Below, one piece after another: positions 8,444 to 20,100 of a DNA stretch of 64,000 bases (position 1 is its first letter; each line of letters starts with the position of its first letter). The position numbers and the translations under genes are program-made. The stretch spans positions 4,903,001 to 4,967,000 of the forward strand of contig NZ_CP073104.1 of NCBI RefSeq assembly GCF_018138145.1, read 5' to 3'. Source of the DNA: Pseudomonas sp. SCA2728.1_7. GTDB taxonomy: Bacteria; Pseudomonadota; Gammaproteobacteria; Pseudomonadales; Pseudomonadaceae. The notes under the pieces are model-generated. The model had not been told where the DNA came from. It searched no databases and saw only the letters and a program-made list of their open reading frames with translations.

Positions 8444-10327
8444 TCAAAGCTCTGGCGTCCAGGTGACACCAAACATCCACCCCCGACCTTCTTCGCGATA
8501 GCCATACTGGCTGCCGTCGTAGCTGTAATTCGCCCGGCTGTAGCTCTTGTCGAAAATGTTATCGACCTTCAGATCCAGCTTGATCTCGCGATTCAGTGCC
8601 CAACTGCTGCGCAAGCCGAACAGCGCATAGCCGCCCAGCGCCTGCGTATTGTCCTTATCGTCATAACTGCTGCTGACCGCCTGCCAACTGGCGCCGAGGC
8701 TGACTTGATCAAACTGTCGATCCAGATCCCAGCTCAACGTCCGCCGCGCACGCCGGGCCAAGGTGTGCCCGGTATCCCGATCACGCGGATCGATGATCGC
8801 TACGCCAAGATTGCTCTGCCAGCCGAACAACTCCTGCTTCAGCGCTGCTTCGAAACCGTTGATGCGTGCTGAAGCCACGTTCTCTGGACGTGAGTTGCTG
8901 CCGAAGATGATCGCGTCTTTGAGGTCGGTACGGTAAATCGACGCTTCCAGGCGACTGCTATCGGTCAACTGACTGCGCCATTGCAGCTCGTAGCTTTTCG
9001 AGGTTTCCGGTTTCAGATCCGGGTTGCTGAAGTCCGGGTAGTACAGGTCGTTGAAGGTCGGCGCGCGGAAGCCTTCGCTGTAGCTCAGCAACAGATCGTT
9101 GTCCGGGTTCAGCGGCAGGGTGAACGTGCCGCTCCAGGTGTTCTGGCTACCGAATTGCTGGTTATCGTCATGGCGCAGCCCCAGCTCCGTGGAGAAACTG
9201 TCGGCCTGATATCGATGCTGAATGAACGCGGCGCGGTTCCAGCGGCTGTCTTCGTCGAATGCGGTGCTGCTGTTGACCCGGTCTTCGTACCAGTCGCCGC
9301 CGAGGATCAGGCTGTTGCGGGCATCCAGGGTCAGGTCGTTTTGCCAGTTCACCGAATCGCGGTAGGTGTTGAACACCGTGCGTTCGTCGCTGAGCTTGTC
9401 GAGGGTTTTCTCGCGGTTTTCGCTATGGCCGAACTCGACGCGGGTTTTCCAGATCTCGTTGACCCGGGCATCGACGTAACTGCTGACGCTGCTGACGTTG
9501 AAATCGCTGTAGGGCTGCTGCTGGTAGGACTGATCCGTCGCGAAGTCATATCTACCGAACGGGTTGTCGAACTCGCCCTTGCCACGGTTATCCAGCAGAT
9601 TGGCGCCGATTTCGATGTCATCGGTCAGTGCATGGCTGAGGCTCAGGCTGACGGATTTATTGCGGTAGGCGTCGTGATCGCCATCGCTTGGATACGACTC
9701 ATGGGTACGGTCGATTCCGGCGGTTTCATCGAGGCTGGCGCCGAGATTGAAGCGGGTCTTGTCATCGACGCCGGACAAGCCGAGGCTGCGCTGCCACGTT
9801 TGATTACTGCCGAAACCGATATGCATCCGTGGCTGCAATCCTTGCTCAGTGCCGCGCCGGGTGAAGATCTGAATCACCCCGCCAATCGCATCGCTGCCGT
9901 AAATCACCGAACGCGAACCGCGCAGCACTTCCACCCGTTCGATCTGCTCGATATTCAGGTGCTGCAGGTTGCTGTCGCCGGAAGTGGAACTGCCGATGCG
10001 CTGGCCATCAACCAGCACCAGACTCTGCGCCGACTGCGTGCCGCGAATGTAGATCCCCGGCAGACTGCCGCGCCCGCCGGCCTGCGCCACTTGCACGCCG
10101 GGGACGCGCCGCAGCAGGTCCGGCACGTCGCTCGGTTGCAGACGGTCGATGTCTTCGCGAGTGAATACCGTGTTGGCGGCGCTGCTGTCGTTGCGGGCTT
10201 CGACCTGGCGGTTGGCTGAGATCAGCATGTCCGGCAGTTTCAGTGCCTGATCACGCTCGAAGGTATCGGCGAAAGCGTTGGTGGATGGCAGCAGAAGAAA
10301 GGGCAGGGCGAGGCGCGAGAGGTTCAT
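8444..10327 (-). CDS. btuB: TonB-dependent outer-membrane receptor, BtuB-like (vitamin B12)
   Basis: A 627-residue outer-membrane transporter. It has a signal peptide (MNLSRLALPFLLLPSTNAFA), a TonB-box-like LPDMLISAN, then a plug domain (TREDIDRLQPSDVPDLLRRVPGVQVAQ, GIYIRGTQ, RVEVLRGSRSVIYGSDAIGGVIQIFTRR) and a 22-strand-type barrel ending in GWMFGVTWTPEL. It is convergent with btuF, which argues for corrinoid uptake. The upstream gap to dxs is only 139 bp and is mostly a REP pair, so a cobalamin riboswitch is not visible; regulation is unclear. Substrate assignment rests on overall BtuB resemblance and context. Confidence 0.85.
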   Translation of the reverse strand: MNLSRLALPFLLLPSTNAFADTFERDQALKLPDMLISANRQVEARNDSSAANTVFTREDIDRLQPSDVPDLLRRVPGVQVAQAGGRGSLPGIYIRGTQSAQSLVLVDGQRIGSSTSGDSNLQHLNIEQIERVEVLRGSRSVIYGSDAIGGVIQIFTRRGTEQGLQPRMHIGFGSNQTWQRSLGLSGVDDKTRFNLGASLDETAGIDRTHESYPSDGDHDAYRNKSVSLSLSHALTDDIEIGANLLDNRGKGEFDNPFGRYDFATDQSYQQQPYSDFNVSSVSSYVDARVNEIWKTRVEFGHSENREKTLDKLSDERTVFNTYRDSVNWQNDLTLDARNSLILGGDWYEDRVNSSTAFDEDSRWNRAAFIQHRYQADSFSTELGLRHDDNQQFGSQNTWSGTFTLPLNPDNDLLLSYSEGFRAPTFNDLYYPDFSNPDLKPETSKSYELQWRSQLTDSSRLEASIYRTDLKDAIIFGSNSRPENVASARINGFEAALKQELFGWQSNLGVAIIDPRDRDTGHTLARRARRTLSWDLDRQFDQVSLGASWQAVSSSYDDKDNTQALGGYALFGLRSSWALNREIKLDLKVDNIFDKSYSRANYSYDGSQYGYREEGRGWMFGVTWTPEL

Positions 10328-10365
10328 GGAAATCCATCGGGAATTTCAGATGTGCACAAATCAAA

Positions 10366-10454
10366 TGTGGGAGCGAGCCTGCTCGCGAATGCGCTGTATC
10401 AGTCAGCCCTGATTTGACTGACAGTCCGCATTCGCGAGCAGGCTCGCTCCCACA
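10366..10454. repeat. REP pair (inverted), GTGGGAGCGAGC type
   Basis: Arms 10366-10393 and 10427-10454 are complementary over 28 nt. It fills most of the gap between the dxs stop and the btuB start, both on the minus strand. Confidence 0.9.
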
Positions 10455-10466
10455 AGGGTATTGCGT

Positions 10467-12365
10467 TTATTTGTCGAGTAAGGCCAGACGCTGACGAATC
10501 GACGCTTCGATCCCGGCCTCATCCAGCCCGCACTCGGCCAGCATCTGTGCAGGCTTGGCGTGCTCGACGTAGATATCCGGCAAGCCCAGATGCAGGATCG
10601 ACTTGAGAATGTTCTCGCGCGCGAGGAACTCGCTGACCGCGCCGCCGGCGCCGCCCATGATCGCGTTCTCTTCGATGGTCACCAGTAACTCGTGGCTGCC
10701 GGCAATCGCGCGTACCAGATCTTCATCCAGCGGTTTGACGAAGCGCATGTCGACCACGGTGGCATCCAGTTTCTCGGCGACTTTCAGCGCCTCGGCCAGT
10801 TGCACGCCGAACACCAGCAGAGCGACGTTGCTGCCCTGACGACGGACGATGCCTTTACCGATTTCAATCGGCTCAAGATCTTTCTCAATGGCCGCATTCG
10901 GGCCGCTACCGCGCGGGTAACGCACCGCCGCCGGGCCGTTGTACAGGTGGCCGGTGGTGAGCATCTTGCGCAGCTCGTTTTCATCGCTCGGGGTCATGAT
11001 GACCATGCCCGGGATGCAGCGCAGGTACGACAGATCGAAGCTACCGGCGTGGGTTGGACCGTCTTCGCCGACCAGACCGGCGCGGTCGATGGCGAACAGT
11101 ACGTCGAGGTTCTGCACCGCGACGTCATGCACCAGTTGGTCGTAACCGCGCTGGAGGAATGTCGAGTAGATCGCCACCACCGGTTTCGCGCCTTCGCAGG
11201 CCATGCCGGCAGCGAATGTCACCGCGTGCTGCTCGGCAATCGCCACGTCGAAGTAGCGCAGCGGGAAGCGTTCGCTGAACGCCACCAGATCCGAGCCTTC
11301 CTTCATCGCCGGGGTAATCCCGACCAGACGTGGATCAGCCGCCGCCATGTCGCACAGCCACTCGCCGAACACCGCCGAGTATTTCGGCCCGCTGGCCTGC
11401 TTCGGTGCGGCGGCTGGAGCGTCCAGTGGTTCGAGCTTGGTAATGGCGTGGTAACCAATCGGGTCAACTTCCGCCGGGGCGAAGCCTTTGCCTTTCTTGG
11501 TGACGATGTGCAGGAACTGCGGGCCTTTCAGATCGCGCATGTTGCGCAGCGTGGCGATCAGCGTGGGCAGGTCGTGGCCGTCGATCGGGCCGATGTAATT
11601 CCAGCCCAGCTCCTCAAACAGGGTGCCGGGGACCAGCATGCCCTTGGCGTATTCTTCGGTTCGACGGGCGATTTCCCAAGCGCCGGGCAGACGCGACAGC
11701 ACTTTTTTGCTGCCCTCACGCATGCTCGCGTAGGTGCGGCTGGAAAGGATTTTCGCCAGATAATTCGACAGACCGCCGACATTGCGCGAGATCGACATGT
11801 CGTTGTCGTTGAGGATCACCAGCATGTTGGCGTTGACTTCCGGCGCATGGTTAAGCGCTTCGAAAGCCATGCCGGCGGTCAACGCACCGTCGCCGATCAC
11901 GGCAATCGCCTTGCGATCACTGTTCTGCAGGCGGGCGGCAATCGCCATACCCAGTGCAGCGCTGATCGAGGTGCTGGAGTGGCCGACGCCAAAGGTGTCG
12001 TACTCGCTCTCGGCGCGGCGCGGGAAGGCAGCGATGCCGTCCTTCTGACGCAGGGTGCCCATGCGCTCGCGGCGACCGGTGAGGATCTTGTGCGGATACG
12101 CCTGATGACCGACGTCCCACAGCAGACGGTCGTCTGGCGTGTCAAAGACGTAATGCAACGCGATGGTCAGCTCGATCACGCCCAGGCCGGCACCGAAATG
12201 CCCACCGGTCTGACCGACCGTGTAGAGCAATTCCAGGCGCAACTCATCGGCCAGGGTTTCCAGCTCGGCTTCGCCTAACCGGCGCAGGCCGTCCGGCGTA
12301 TTCGCGCGGTCGAGCAGGGGCGTGGTCGGGCGCTTGCGGGGAATCTCATGAAACGTCGTGGGCAT
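10467..12365 (-). CDS. dxs: 1-deoxy-D-xylulose-5-phosphate synthase
   Basis: First enzyme of the MEP isoprenoid pathway; also supplies thiamine and pyridoxal precursors. It is 632 residues. The thiamine-diphosphate motif is visible at [20 protein letters not shown]...NDNDMSIS. The transketolase-like central domain has [21 protein letters not shown] and [19 protein letters not shown], and a C-terminal domain follows. It lies downstream of xseB and ispA on the same strand, the standard order. Confidence 0.97.
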   Translation of the reverse strand: MPTTFHEIPRKRPTTPLLDRANTPDGLRRLGEAELETLADELRLELLYTVGQTGGHFGAGLGVIELTIALHYVFDTPDDRLLWDVGHQAYPHKILTGRRERMGTLRQKDGIAAFPRRAESEYDTFGVGHSSTSISAALGMAIAARLQNSDRKAIAVIGDGALTAGMAFEALNHAPEVNANMLVILNDNDMSISRNVGGLSNYLAKILSSRTYASMREGSKKVLSRLPGAWEIARRTEEYAKGMLVPGTLFEELGWNYIGPIDGHDLPTLIATLRNMRDLKGPQFLHIVTKKGKGFAPAEVDPIGYHAITKLEPLDAPAAAPKQASGPKYSAVFGEWLCDMAAADPRLVGITPAMKEGSDLVAFSERFPLRYFDVAIAEQHAVTFAAGMACEGAKPVVAIYSTFLQRGYDQLVHDVAVQNLDVLFAIDRAGLVGEDGPTHAGSFDLSYLRCIPGMVIMTPSDENELRKMLTTGHLYNGPAAVRYPRGSGPNAAIEKDLEPIEIGKGIVRRQGSNVALLVFGVQLAEALKVAEKLDATVVDMRFVKPLDEDLVRAIAGSHELLVTIEENAIMGGAGGAVSEFLARENILKSILHLGLPDIYVEHAKPAQMLAECGLDEAGIEASIRQRLALLDK

Positions 12366-12456
12366 CAGGCGAATCGTTATAGGTATAGAAGATGCGGCAG
12401 TTTACCTGATGCATCGCCCCCTGCCCACGCGTTGGTCTTTTTTGGCGGATACGCCG

Positions 12457-13344
12457 TCAGTTGCGCCGCTCGACGATATACCGGGCCAGCTCGCGCAACG
12501 GCTCGGCTGCCGCGTCAAACGGTCGCAGGGCGTGCAGGGCCTGATCGCGCAGTTCCAGCGCGTAAGCCTTGGCAGCGTCGAGACCGAGCAGCGCCGGGTA
12601 GGTCGGCTTGTCGCGGGCGATATCGGCACCCTGGCGTTTACCGAGTGTTTCGGTATCGCTTTCGACGTCGAGGATGTCGTCCTGCACTTGGAAAGCGAGG
12701 CCGATGGCCTGTGCATAAGTCTGCAGGGCGCGCAGTTCATCCGGCTCGGCACGGCCGCTGGCCAGGGCGCCGAGTTTGACGCTGACTTCGATCAGCGCGC
12801 CGGTCTTGTGCCGGTGCATCTGTTCGAGGGCTTTCTGATCGAGTTTGAGGCCGACCGAGCCGAGGTCGATGGCTTGACCGCCGACCATGCCTGCCGGGCC
12901 TGCGGCGTTAGCCAGCGCAGTGACCATTTGCAGGCGAATGTCGCTGCTGCAGTCGCTCAGGCGCGGTTCGAGCAGGGCGCTGAAGGCCAGGCTCTGCAAA
13001 CCGTCACCGGCGAGAATCGCGCAGGCTTCATCGAATTTCTTGTGAGTGGTCGGCTGGCCGCGACGCAGATCGTCGTCGTCCATCGCCGGCAAATCATCGT
13101 GAACCAGCGAATAAGCGTGGATCAGCTCGACCGCGCAAGCCGCGCCGTTGGCTTGCTCAGCTTTGCCACCGAGCGCTTCGCACGCGGCGTAGGCCAGCAG
13201 CGGACGCACGCGTTTGCCGCCGTTCATCACGCTGTAGCGCATGGCTTCGTAAAGCCGCGCCAGCTCCGGCAACGGCGCATTGAACAGGGTTTCCAGCGCT
13301 GCGTTAACCCGGGTCTGACTGCTCGCCGTGTACGCGGCAATCAT
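12457..13344 (-). CDS. ispA: Farnesyl diphosphate synthase
   Basis: Builds farnesyl diphosphate from IPP and DMAPP. It is 295 residues with the first aspartate-rich motif in [16 protein letters not shown], the GGKRVRP motif before it, and the second DDILD motif. The chosen ATG at 13344 overlaps the xseB stop (ATGA). A longer reading upstream would only run through xseB in another frame. A 91-bp gap separates it from dxs. Confidence 0.96.
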   Translation of the reverse strand: MIAAYTASSQTRVNAALETLFNAPLPELARLYEAMRYSVMNGGKRVRPLLAYAACEALGGKAEQANGAACAVELIHAYSLVHDDLPAMDDDDLRRGQPTTHKKFDEACAILAGDGLQSLAFSALLEPRLSDCSSDIRLQMVTALANAAGPAGMVGGQAIDLGSVGLKLDQKALEQMHRHKTGALIEVSVKLGALASGRAEPDELRALQTYAQAIGLAFQVQDDILDVESDTETLGKRQGADIARDKPTYPALLGLDAAKAYALELRDQALHALRPFDAAAEPLRELARYIVERRN

Positions 13345-13583
13345 TCTGGCTGTTCCGCGTCGAAGGGTTCCTCGGCGAGTTCGCCATCGCGCTCCAGCAG
13401 CACTTGCACCTTCTGCTCGGCCTGCGCCAGCGCTGCCTGGCAATCACGGGTCAGACCGATGCCCTGCTCGAAAGCGGTCAGCGAGTCTTCCAGCGACAAT
13501 TCACCGTTCTCCAGACGTTCGACCAGTGTTTGCAGGTCGGCGAGGGACTGTTCGAAATCCAGTGCAGCTTTTTTGCGGGCCAT
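13341..13583 (-). CDS. xseB: Exodeoxyribonuclease VII small subunit
   Basis: 80-residue subunit of the nuclease that degrades single-stranded DNA into oligonucleotides. The family core is [35 protein letters not shown]. It is translationally coupled to ispA by an ATGA overlap. Confidence 0.95.
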   Translation of the reverse strand: MARKKAALDFEQSLADLQTLVERLENGELSLEDSLTAFEQGIGLTRDCQAALAQAEQKVQVLLERDGELAEEPFDAEQPE

Positions 13584-13937
13584 GGCGGCGATTTCCGGTT
13601 GACGTTAAACCGGCGCGACACTAGCAGATAGGGGGTTTATGGGCAAATGAGCAGGTCGTGGCCGACCCTTATTCCTGTGGCGATTGAGCAAGGTTGAGGT
13701 TTATTCGGCTCATTTTGTGAGCCGAATAAATTCGCTATTCGGCTCACACGTCGCAAAAAGCATGTTTCCTACAGCAACAGCACATGTATCCGATTGTTAA
13801 AAAACCGCCGAATGGCTAATCTTCGCGCCTTCTACGACCCCATAGTCACGGGTCTTTCAGACGAAACGCAGTTTCACCGCTGTGAAGTACCGAGGATCGG
13901 GTGCAAGGTTTCGTTCAGGCATGGCAGGAGGCATCAC
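13584..13937. promoter_or_regulatory. Intergenic region between xseB and magA with a three-part TTCGGCTCA repeat
   Basis: This 354-bp divergent gap must hold promoters for both xseB-ispA-dxs and the mag operon. It contains a perfect 13-bp inverted repeat, TTTATTCGGCTCA at 13700-13712 and TGAGCCGAATAAA at 13718-13730. A third half-site, CTATTCGGCTCACA, follows at 13735-13748. The mag leader has two GGA motifs (13894-13896 and within the AGGAGG ribosome site at 13926-13931), a possible RsmA-binding arrangement. No clear sigma-70 promoter could be fixed by eye. Confidence 0.5.
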
Positions 13938-14729
13938 ATGCGTTCATTTCTTTGGCTGCTGATCGGCCTGGCCTGCGCGCCCGCACTGCTGGCGGCGCCG
14001 ACGGCCGAGCTGTCGGAGCCGGTCGGTGGCTGGCGCTATCACGGCTTGCTCGACCGCACGGAAAACCCGCAAGTCGCCTACCCGACGCCGCCGATCGATC
14101 GCGGCATCCAGCGCAATCGCACGATGATCCAGGGCCAGCTCAAGGCCATCGGCCATATGCGCCCGCCGCACAGTCTTGCCGTGAATGGCAATCCACTGAA
14201 TCTGTACACCGACGACCAAGGCCGTTTCGCCCGGCCGTACGCGTTCGGCGCGGGCTCCAACAGCGTCGAAGTGATCAGCGCCGAAGGCCAGTCGCTCAAG
14301 CGCGTGCAATTTTATGAAGCAAACAATTTGCGCACGCCGGCGCGAATTCGTCTTGTCTTGGGATGGGACGATCCGAAAGCCGAACTCGATCTGCACATTG
14401 TCACGCCCGACGGTCAGCATGCGTTCTGGGCACAACCGGCGCTGAGCAATGGCGGCGGCCTCGACCCGGATGGTGTCGATGGCCCGGGCCCGGAAATGTT
14501 CACCATGACCGCGCCGCTGCATGGCACCTACCTGGTTTACGTCAACTATTGGGGCAACTTCGGCAACGGCGGCTATAACTTCGAGGAGACCAGCAACCAG
14601 AACGAGGTGATCACCTCGCAAATCACGCTGGTGCTCAACGAAAACACCGTCGACGAAAAACGCGAAACGTTCATCGTGCCCCTGCGGGCGATCGGTGATC
14701 TGCTGCTGGTCAAGACTTTCAACTATTAA
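13938..14729 (+). CDS. magA: MagA, exported DUF2135 (YfaP-like) protein
   Basis: First gene of a six-gene alpha-2-macroglobulin operon. It is 263 residues. The ATG at 13938 has AGGAGG six bases upstream and opens a clear signal peptide (MRSFLWLLIGLACAPALLAA); the upstream in-frame ATG has no such signal. The mature part has an N-terminal PVGGWRYHG motif and the DUF2135 core RLVLGWDDPKAELDLHIVTPDG, then TYLVYVNYWGNFG. It is a distant paralogue of the last gene of the operon (23307). The role is inferred from P. aeruginosa MagA; the biochemical function is not known to me. Confidence 0.88.
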   Translation: MRSFLWLLIGLACAPALLAAPTAELSEPVGGWRYHGLLDRTENPQVAYPTPPIDRGIQRNRTMIQGQLKAIGHMRPPHSLAVNGNPLNLYTDDQGRFARPYAFGAGSNSVEVISAEGQSLKRVQFYEANNLRTPARIRLVLGWDDPKAELDLHIVTPDGQHAFWAQPALSNGGGLDPDGVDGPGPEMFTMTAPLHGTYLVYVNYWGNFGNGGYNFEETSNQNEVITSQITLVLNENTVDEKRETFIVPLRAIGDLLLVKTFNY

Positions 14730-14763
14730 GCATCCCGTCACGGATGAAACTGGGTTTGTGAAG

Positions 14764-16476
14764 ATGAGCGATAACACTGTTACTTCGGCTGCCGACACGC
14801 CAGCGGCCAAACCTTCGCGGCGCTGGCCTTTGCTCCTGGCCGGGTTGTGCCTGGTGGCCGGCGTGGCGGGTGGTTTTGGCTGGCTGCTGCTCAAGCCCAA
14901 GGCACCGCCGGCGGAATTGGCCAGTGACAAGCTTGGCCTGAGCCGCCCGGATGCGTTGCTGGAAACCCGCTCGCTGAGTCAGTTGCCCAAGGACTTGCTG
15001 ACGGTGCCGTTCCTCAAGGCCACGCTCACCGAAGATTTCGTCTTCTATTACGAGACCCATGCTGATCGCCTCGGCTTGATCGGCAGTCTGCGCCGGATCA
15101 TTTACGAGCATGACCTGAAACTGCAGGACAGCTTGATCGAACAGCTTTTCGATCAACCGGCCGACGTCGCGTTGTGGCGTGGCGCGGATGGTCGCTTGAA
15201 GGATTTCCTGCTGGTGATGGATCGCGGCGGGCTGGCGAAGCTGCTCGAGCCCTTGGCGAAAGTCGCGCTGGATGACACGCAGCTCAGCCAGATGGGCGAA
15301 CTCAAGGTCGGCGGCGACACTGTGCCGCTGTATCAACTGACCTATAACGCCAGCAAAGCGCTGTTGTTCGCCTCCCACGGCGACAAACTGGTGGTGCTGT
15401 CGAACCCGGCCAAGTATTACGACCCGGAAAGTGGCGTCTCCGAAGAATCGGGGCACGTCTCGCCACAAGCGCTGGCGGCACTGCTCAATGGCGAAAAACT
15501 CTTTCCTGAGGCGTTCGGTCTGCCGGCGAAAACCGCGGAAACCAAACAGCGTCTGTCAGTCAATTCCAGCGTTCTCGCCATGGGTTATCAGCGCTTCATC
15601 CCGAACTTCGCCGGGCTGCGTTTCGACATGGACGACAAGGGCTGGCACAGCTACCTGGCCATGGACGAGCTGGAAAACCAGCCCGACTTCGATTTCAAAC
15701 CGGTCTGGCAAGCCATGCCGCTGGGTGCCAGTGCCTGCGTGACTTTGCCGGTGGCTGCCGAACCGCAGAAACCGCTGTTGGTTAAACTCGGCGCTGAAGA
15801 AGCGGTAGCGCAGACCCTCACCGGACATGTGGCTGGCGCGGCAGGCCTGTGCTGGTACGCCGATTCGCGTTTGTACACGCCGCTGTTGGTCGCCAGTCTG
15901 AAAGACGAGGACAGCAGCAAACTCGATGGCGACCTCGGCAAGCTGTTCGGTTCGATGGTCGGTGCGTTCGAGTCCAACGTCGAAGAAAACGTCTTCCCGG
16001 TGGTCGAGAAGCAGGAAGGCCAGAGCCACGTCTGGCAGCGCCAGGTCAGCTCCAACTTCGGCCCGTATGCGGCGAAGACTGCGGAGAACCCGGACGCGAT
16101 TTCCGGCAAGGCGTTCATGAAAGTCAGCCTCGCTCGCCACGGTTCGACGCTGCTGTTTTCCCTCGACGACAAACTCGTCGACAAAGCCCTCGGCACCCTC
16201 GACAAACGCTTCCCGCCAATGGCCGACGTGCTGCCCAAAGATGTGCTGATGCCGATCTACTTCGGCCCGGATTCGATGGCGCAGCTGATGCAGCAGGAAA
16301 CCCTCGACAGCCTGCCGCAAGACATGGAGCCGGTGTTCTATAACGCTGCACAAACCTACCTGATTCCGAAACTGCGCACCCTCGGCGGCTATGGCAAATA
16401 TGCCCTGACTTTGCCTGAAGGCAGTGAGCCGGATGGCCACTGGCAGTGGTTGCCGCTGGAGTGGAAAGCGCTGTGA
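14764..16476 (+). CDS. magB: MagB, membrane-anchored DUF2138 protein
   Basis: A 570-residue protein with a single N-terminal membrane segment ([25 protein letters not shown]), so it is probably anchored in the inner membrane facing the periplasm. It matches the DUF2138/YfaA family that accompanies YfaS-type macroglobulins. The start at 14764 is chosen because it precedes the anchor directly. Its stop overlaps the magC start. It is presumed to be a partner of MagD. Confidence 0.85.
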   Translation: MSDNTVTSAADTPAAKPSRRWPLLLAGLCLVAGVAGGFGWLLLKPKAPPAELASDKLGLSRPDALLETRSLSQLPKDLLTVPFLKATLTEDFVFYYETHADRLGLIGSLRRIIYEHDLKLQDSLIEQLFDQPADVALWRGADGRLKDFLLVMDRGGLAKLLEPLAKVALDDTQLSQMGELKVGGDTVPLYQLTYNASKALLFASHGDKLVVLSNPAKYYDPESGVSEESGHVSPQALAALLNGEKLFPEAFGLPAKTAETKQRLSVNSSVLAMGYQRFIPNFAGLRFDMDDKGWHSYLAMDELENQPDFDFKPVWQAMPLGASACVTLPVAAEPQKPLLVKLGAEEAVAQTLTGHVAGAAGLCWYADSRLYTPLLVASLKDEDSSKLDGDLGKLFGSMVGAFESNVEENVFPVVEKQEGQSHVWQRQVSSNFGPYAAKTAENPDAISGKAFMKVSLARHGSTLLFSLDDKLVDKALGTLDKRFPPMADVLPKDVLMPIYFGPDSMAQLMQQETLDSLPQDMEPVFYNAAQTYLIPKLRTLGGYGKYALTLPEGSEPDGHWQWLPLEWKAL

Positions 16477-17111
16477 CGGCACTGATCCGCAGCCTCGGCC
16501 TGCTCGCGCTGCTATTGAGTGCGGGGGCCCGAGCCGTTGAAACGCCAGCGCTGGACCCGGCGCAATCCCAGGTGTTTCGCGCCTGGTTCGTGCGCATTGC
16601 CCAAGAGCAACTGAGCCAGGGCCCGAGCCCGCGCTGGTATCAGCAGGACTGTGCCGGGCTGGTGCGTTTCGCCGCCAACGAAGCGCTGAAAGTACACGAC
16701 GACAAATGGCTGCGCAGCAATGGTTTGTCCAATCGCTACCTGCCGCCAGAGCTGTCGCTCAGCGATGAGCAACGCAAGCTCGCCCAGCAATGGCAGCAGG
16801 GCGGCGGCAAGGTCGGGCCGTACGTCAACGCGATCAAACTGATTCAGTTCAACAGCCATCTGGTCAGCCGCGACGTCTCGCAGGCACGGCCCGGTGATTT
16901 GATGTTTTTCGATCAGGGCGACGACCAGCACCTGATGATCTGGATGGGCCGCTACATCGCTTATCACACTGGCACCACCACCCCGACTGACAACGGCATG
17001 CGTTCGGCAAGCCTGCAGCAACTCATGACATGGAAGGACACCCGATGGATACCCGACGCAGCCAACCCCAACTTCATCGGCGTCTATCGACTGAACTTTC
17101 TCTCCCAATGA
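16473..17111 (+). CDS. magC: MagC, exported DUF1175 (YfaT-like) protein
   Basis: A 212-residue protein starting at a GTG that overlaps the magB stop. A signal peptide ([18 protein letters not shown]) opens it. The family segment [16 protein letters not shown], followed later by [17 protein letters not shown], recalls the Cys...His layout of NlpC/P60-type papain-like enzymes. That resemblance is my inference, and I cannot confirm activity. It overlaps magD by four bases. Confidence 0.83.
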   Translation: MTALIRSLGLLALLLSAGARAVETPALDPAQSQVFRAWFVRIAQEQLSQGPSPRWYQQDCAGLVRFAANEALKVHDDKWLRSNGLSNRYLPPELSLSDEQRKLAQQWQQGGGKVGPYVNAIKLIQFNSHLVSRDVSQARPGDLMFFDQGDDQHLMIWMGRYIAYHTGTTTPTDNGMRSASLQQLMTWKDTRWIPDAANPNFIGVYRLNFLSQ

Positions 17112-20100
17112 CCGGTGCCCGCATGTTGCGACTCTGCTCCCGAATTCCTTTGCTGCTGGCGCTGTTGCTGCCAGTGGCTACCGTCAGCGCCGAAGATTCG
17201 GTCGAGCCGAGCGGCTACACGCCGGTCTCCGGTGAAAGCTTCTTCCTGCTATCCGACAGCAGTTTTGCGGCGGACGAGCAGGCGATGGTGCGCCTCGAAG
17301 CGCCGGGCCGAGACTATCGCCGTTTCCGCATGGAACCGTACGGCGGCGCCGACATCCGCGTATACCGCATCGACAAGCCGCTGGATTTCCTCAAGCGTCA
17401 GAAAAACCTGCACCGCGTGGTCAGCGACGGTCAGTTCAAGGGCGAAGGCCTGTCCAACACCCTCGCGTACCTGTGGGACAACTGGTACCGCAAATCCCGG
17501 CGGGTGATGCAGCGCGCGTTCTCCTATGAATCGCGCAAACAGGTCACCGAAGAAGTGCCGGAACTGAAGATGGGCAACGCCATCGCCGCACCCACACCGT
17601 ACGACGCGCAGCCGCAATTTGCGCTGATCCCGGGTCTGCCGGTGGTCAGCCAGTTCCGTTATCCATTGTGGCAGGCCAAGCCGATTCAGCCGCCGACCGG
17701 GGTCAATCTGGCCGGGTCTTCGAGCGATTTCGTCAGTGTCGCGCCGGGTAACGTTTACATCCCGCTGGGCAATCTGAAACCGGGTCTGTATCTGGTTGAA
17801 GCGCTGATCGGTAAATACCGTGCGACCACCATGGTCTTCGTCTCCAACACCGTCGCGGTGAGCAAGATTGCCGGTGATGAATTGCTGGTCTGGGCTGCGC
17901 GCAAACATGAAGGCAGTTCGGTGCCGAAGGTCAATGTGCTGTGGACGGATGGCCTCGGCGTGATGAGCAGTGGCGCCACCGATGCCGATGGCTTGCTGCG
18001 CCTGAAACACGTCAGCCCGGAGCGTTCGTTCGTCATCGGCGAGGACGAAGAGGGCGGCGTATTCGTCTCCGAGAACTTCTATTACGACAGCGAAATCTAC
18101 GACACCAAACTCTATGCCTTCACCGACCGGCCGCTGTATCGCCCGGGTGATTGGGTGTCGCTGAAGATCGTCGGTCGCGAGTTCAAGAATGCGCGGGATT
18201 CGGTGTTGCCGGGTGCTGCGGATGTCACGGTCAGTGTGCTCGATGCCACCGGTACCGAGTTGCAGCATCTCGACCTGAAGCTTGATTCGAAGGCCGGCAC
18301 TCAGGGCCGCTTCCAGTTGCCGGACAACGCCGTCGCGGGCGGTTACGAGATTCGGTTCAACTATAAGGATCAGGCTTACAGCAGCGCCTTCCGTGTAGCT
18401 GAGTACATCAAGCCGCACTTCGAAATTTCGCTGAATCTGGCCAAGCAGGATTACCGCACCGGCGAACCGGTGAAGGGCAGTCTGGTGTTGCTCTACCCGG
18501 ACGGCAAACCGGTGGCCAACGCCAAACTGACCCTGAGTCTGCGTGCCCAGCAACTGTCGATGGTCGATAACGAGCTGCAATACCTCGGGCAATTCCCGGT
18601 CGAACTGACCAGCACCGAACTGACCACCGACAGCAAAGGCAATGCAACCCTCGACCTGCCGGCCGCCGACAAACCGAGCCGCTACATGCTCACCGTGTTC
18701 GCCAGCGATGGCGCGGCGTATCGGGTCAAGACCACCAAGGAAATCCTCATCGACCGTGGCGCCGCGAGCTTCCGCCTGAGCGCGCCGCAACGCTTCAGCG
18801 CGGTCGGCGACAAGGTTGCGTTCAGCTACGCCAACGAGGGCGGCACCGAGCAAAGCAAAGCGGTGACGCCGAGCACGTATGGCTGGGTGCGTCTGGAAGA
18901 CCAGAGCACCGGCGAAGGTAAACTCGCAGCGACGGATAAAGGTTTCAGTCTCGCTTTCGAACGTCCGGGCACCTACAACCTGACCTTGAAAGATCAACAC
19001 GGTCGCGTACTCGGTGCCACCGGGCACTCGGTCACTGGTGACGGCGTCAAAGCGGTGCCGGGCACCGTAGAAATCGTCCTCGATAAACCCGAGTACAAAG
19101 CGGGTGATGAAGCGCTGGCGCTGATCACTTTCCCTGAGCCGGTCAGCGATGCGTTGCTCTCGCTGGAACGCGACAAAGTCGAAGCCACTGCGCTGCTGGT
19201 CAAGGGTGGCGACTGGCTGAAACTGGAAAAACTCAGCGACACTCAATACCGCGCGCGCATCCCGGTGAAGGACAACTTTGCGCCGAACCTGACCTTCTCC
19301 GTGCTCTACACCAAGGGCGGTCAGTACAGCTTCCAGAACGCCGGGATCAAAGTGGTCGCGCCGCAAATCGACGTGGCGATTAGCACCGACAAAGCGGTGT
19401 ATCTGCCGGGCGACACGGTCACGGTGGACCTGACCACGCAGTTCGCCGGCAAAGCGGTTCCGGCGCATCTGACCGTTAGCGTCGTCGACGAAATGGTCTA
19501 TGCGCTGCAACCGGAAGTCGCACCGACCATCGACCAGTTCTTCTATCACCCGCGCCGCAACAACGTGCGCACCAGCGCCAGTCTGTCGTTCATCAGTTAC
19601 GACGTCGCGTTGCCGGGCAGCCCCGGCGCGCCGGGCAAAGCCAACCGCAGCGAGCGCGGGGTGAAAGTGCTGGAGCGGCCGCGTCGTGAAGACGTCGACA
19701 CCGCTGCGTGGCAGCCGGAGTTGTTGACCGGTGCCGACGGTAAAACCCGCTTCACTTTCAAGATGCCGGACTCGCTGACCCGTTGGCGCATTACCGCCCG
19801 CGCCATCGCCGATGACGGTCAGGTCGGGCAAAAGAAACAGTTCGTGCGTTCGGAAAAACCGCTGTACCTGAAGTGGAGCGGCCCGAGCAAATTCCGCAAA
19901 GGTGATCAGCCGCAACTCGGAGTGTTCGCGTTCAGTCAGGCCGAGAAACCGGTCAAGGCTGAACTGGTCACCCATTACGCGGGCGCCGAACAACGCCTGC
20001 CGGTGACCCTGAGCAACGGCATCAACTACCTGCCGCTGCCGGCGTTCACATTGGCTTCCGGCGAGTGGACGGCGGAGCTGGTGCAGGACGGCAAGACCGC

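Noticed and set aside
10328..10466. Cobalamin riboswitch upstream of btuB
   Set aside because: The gap is 139 bp and mostly a REP pair; the conserved B12-box elements are not seen.
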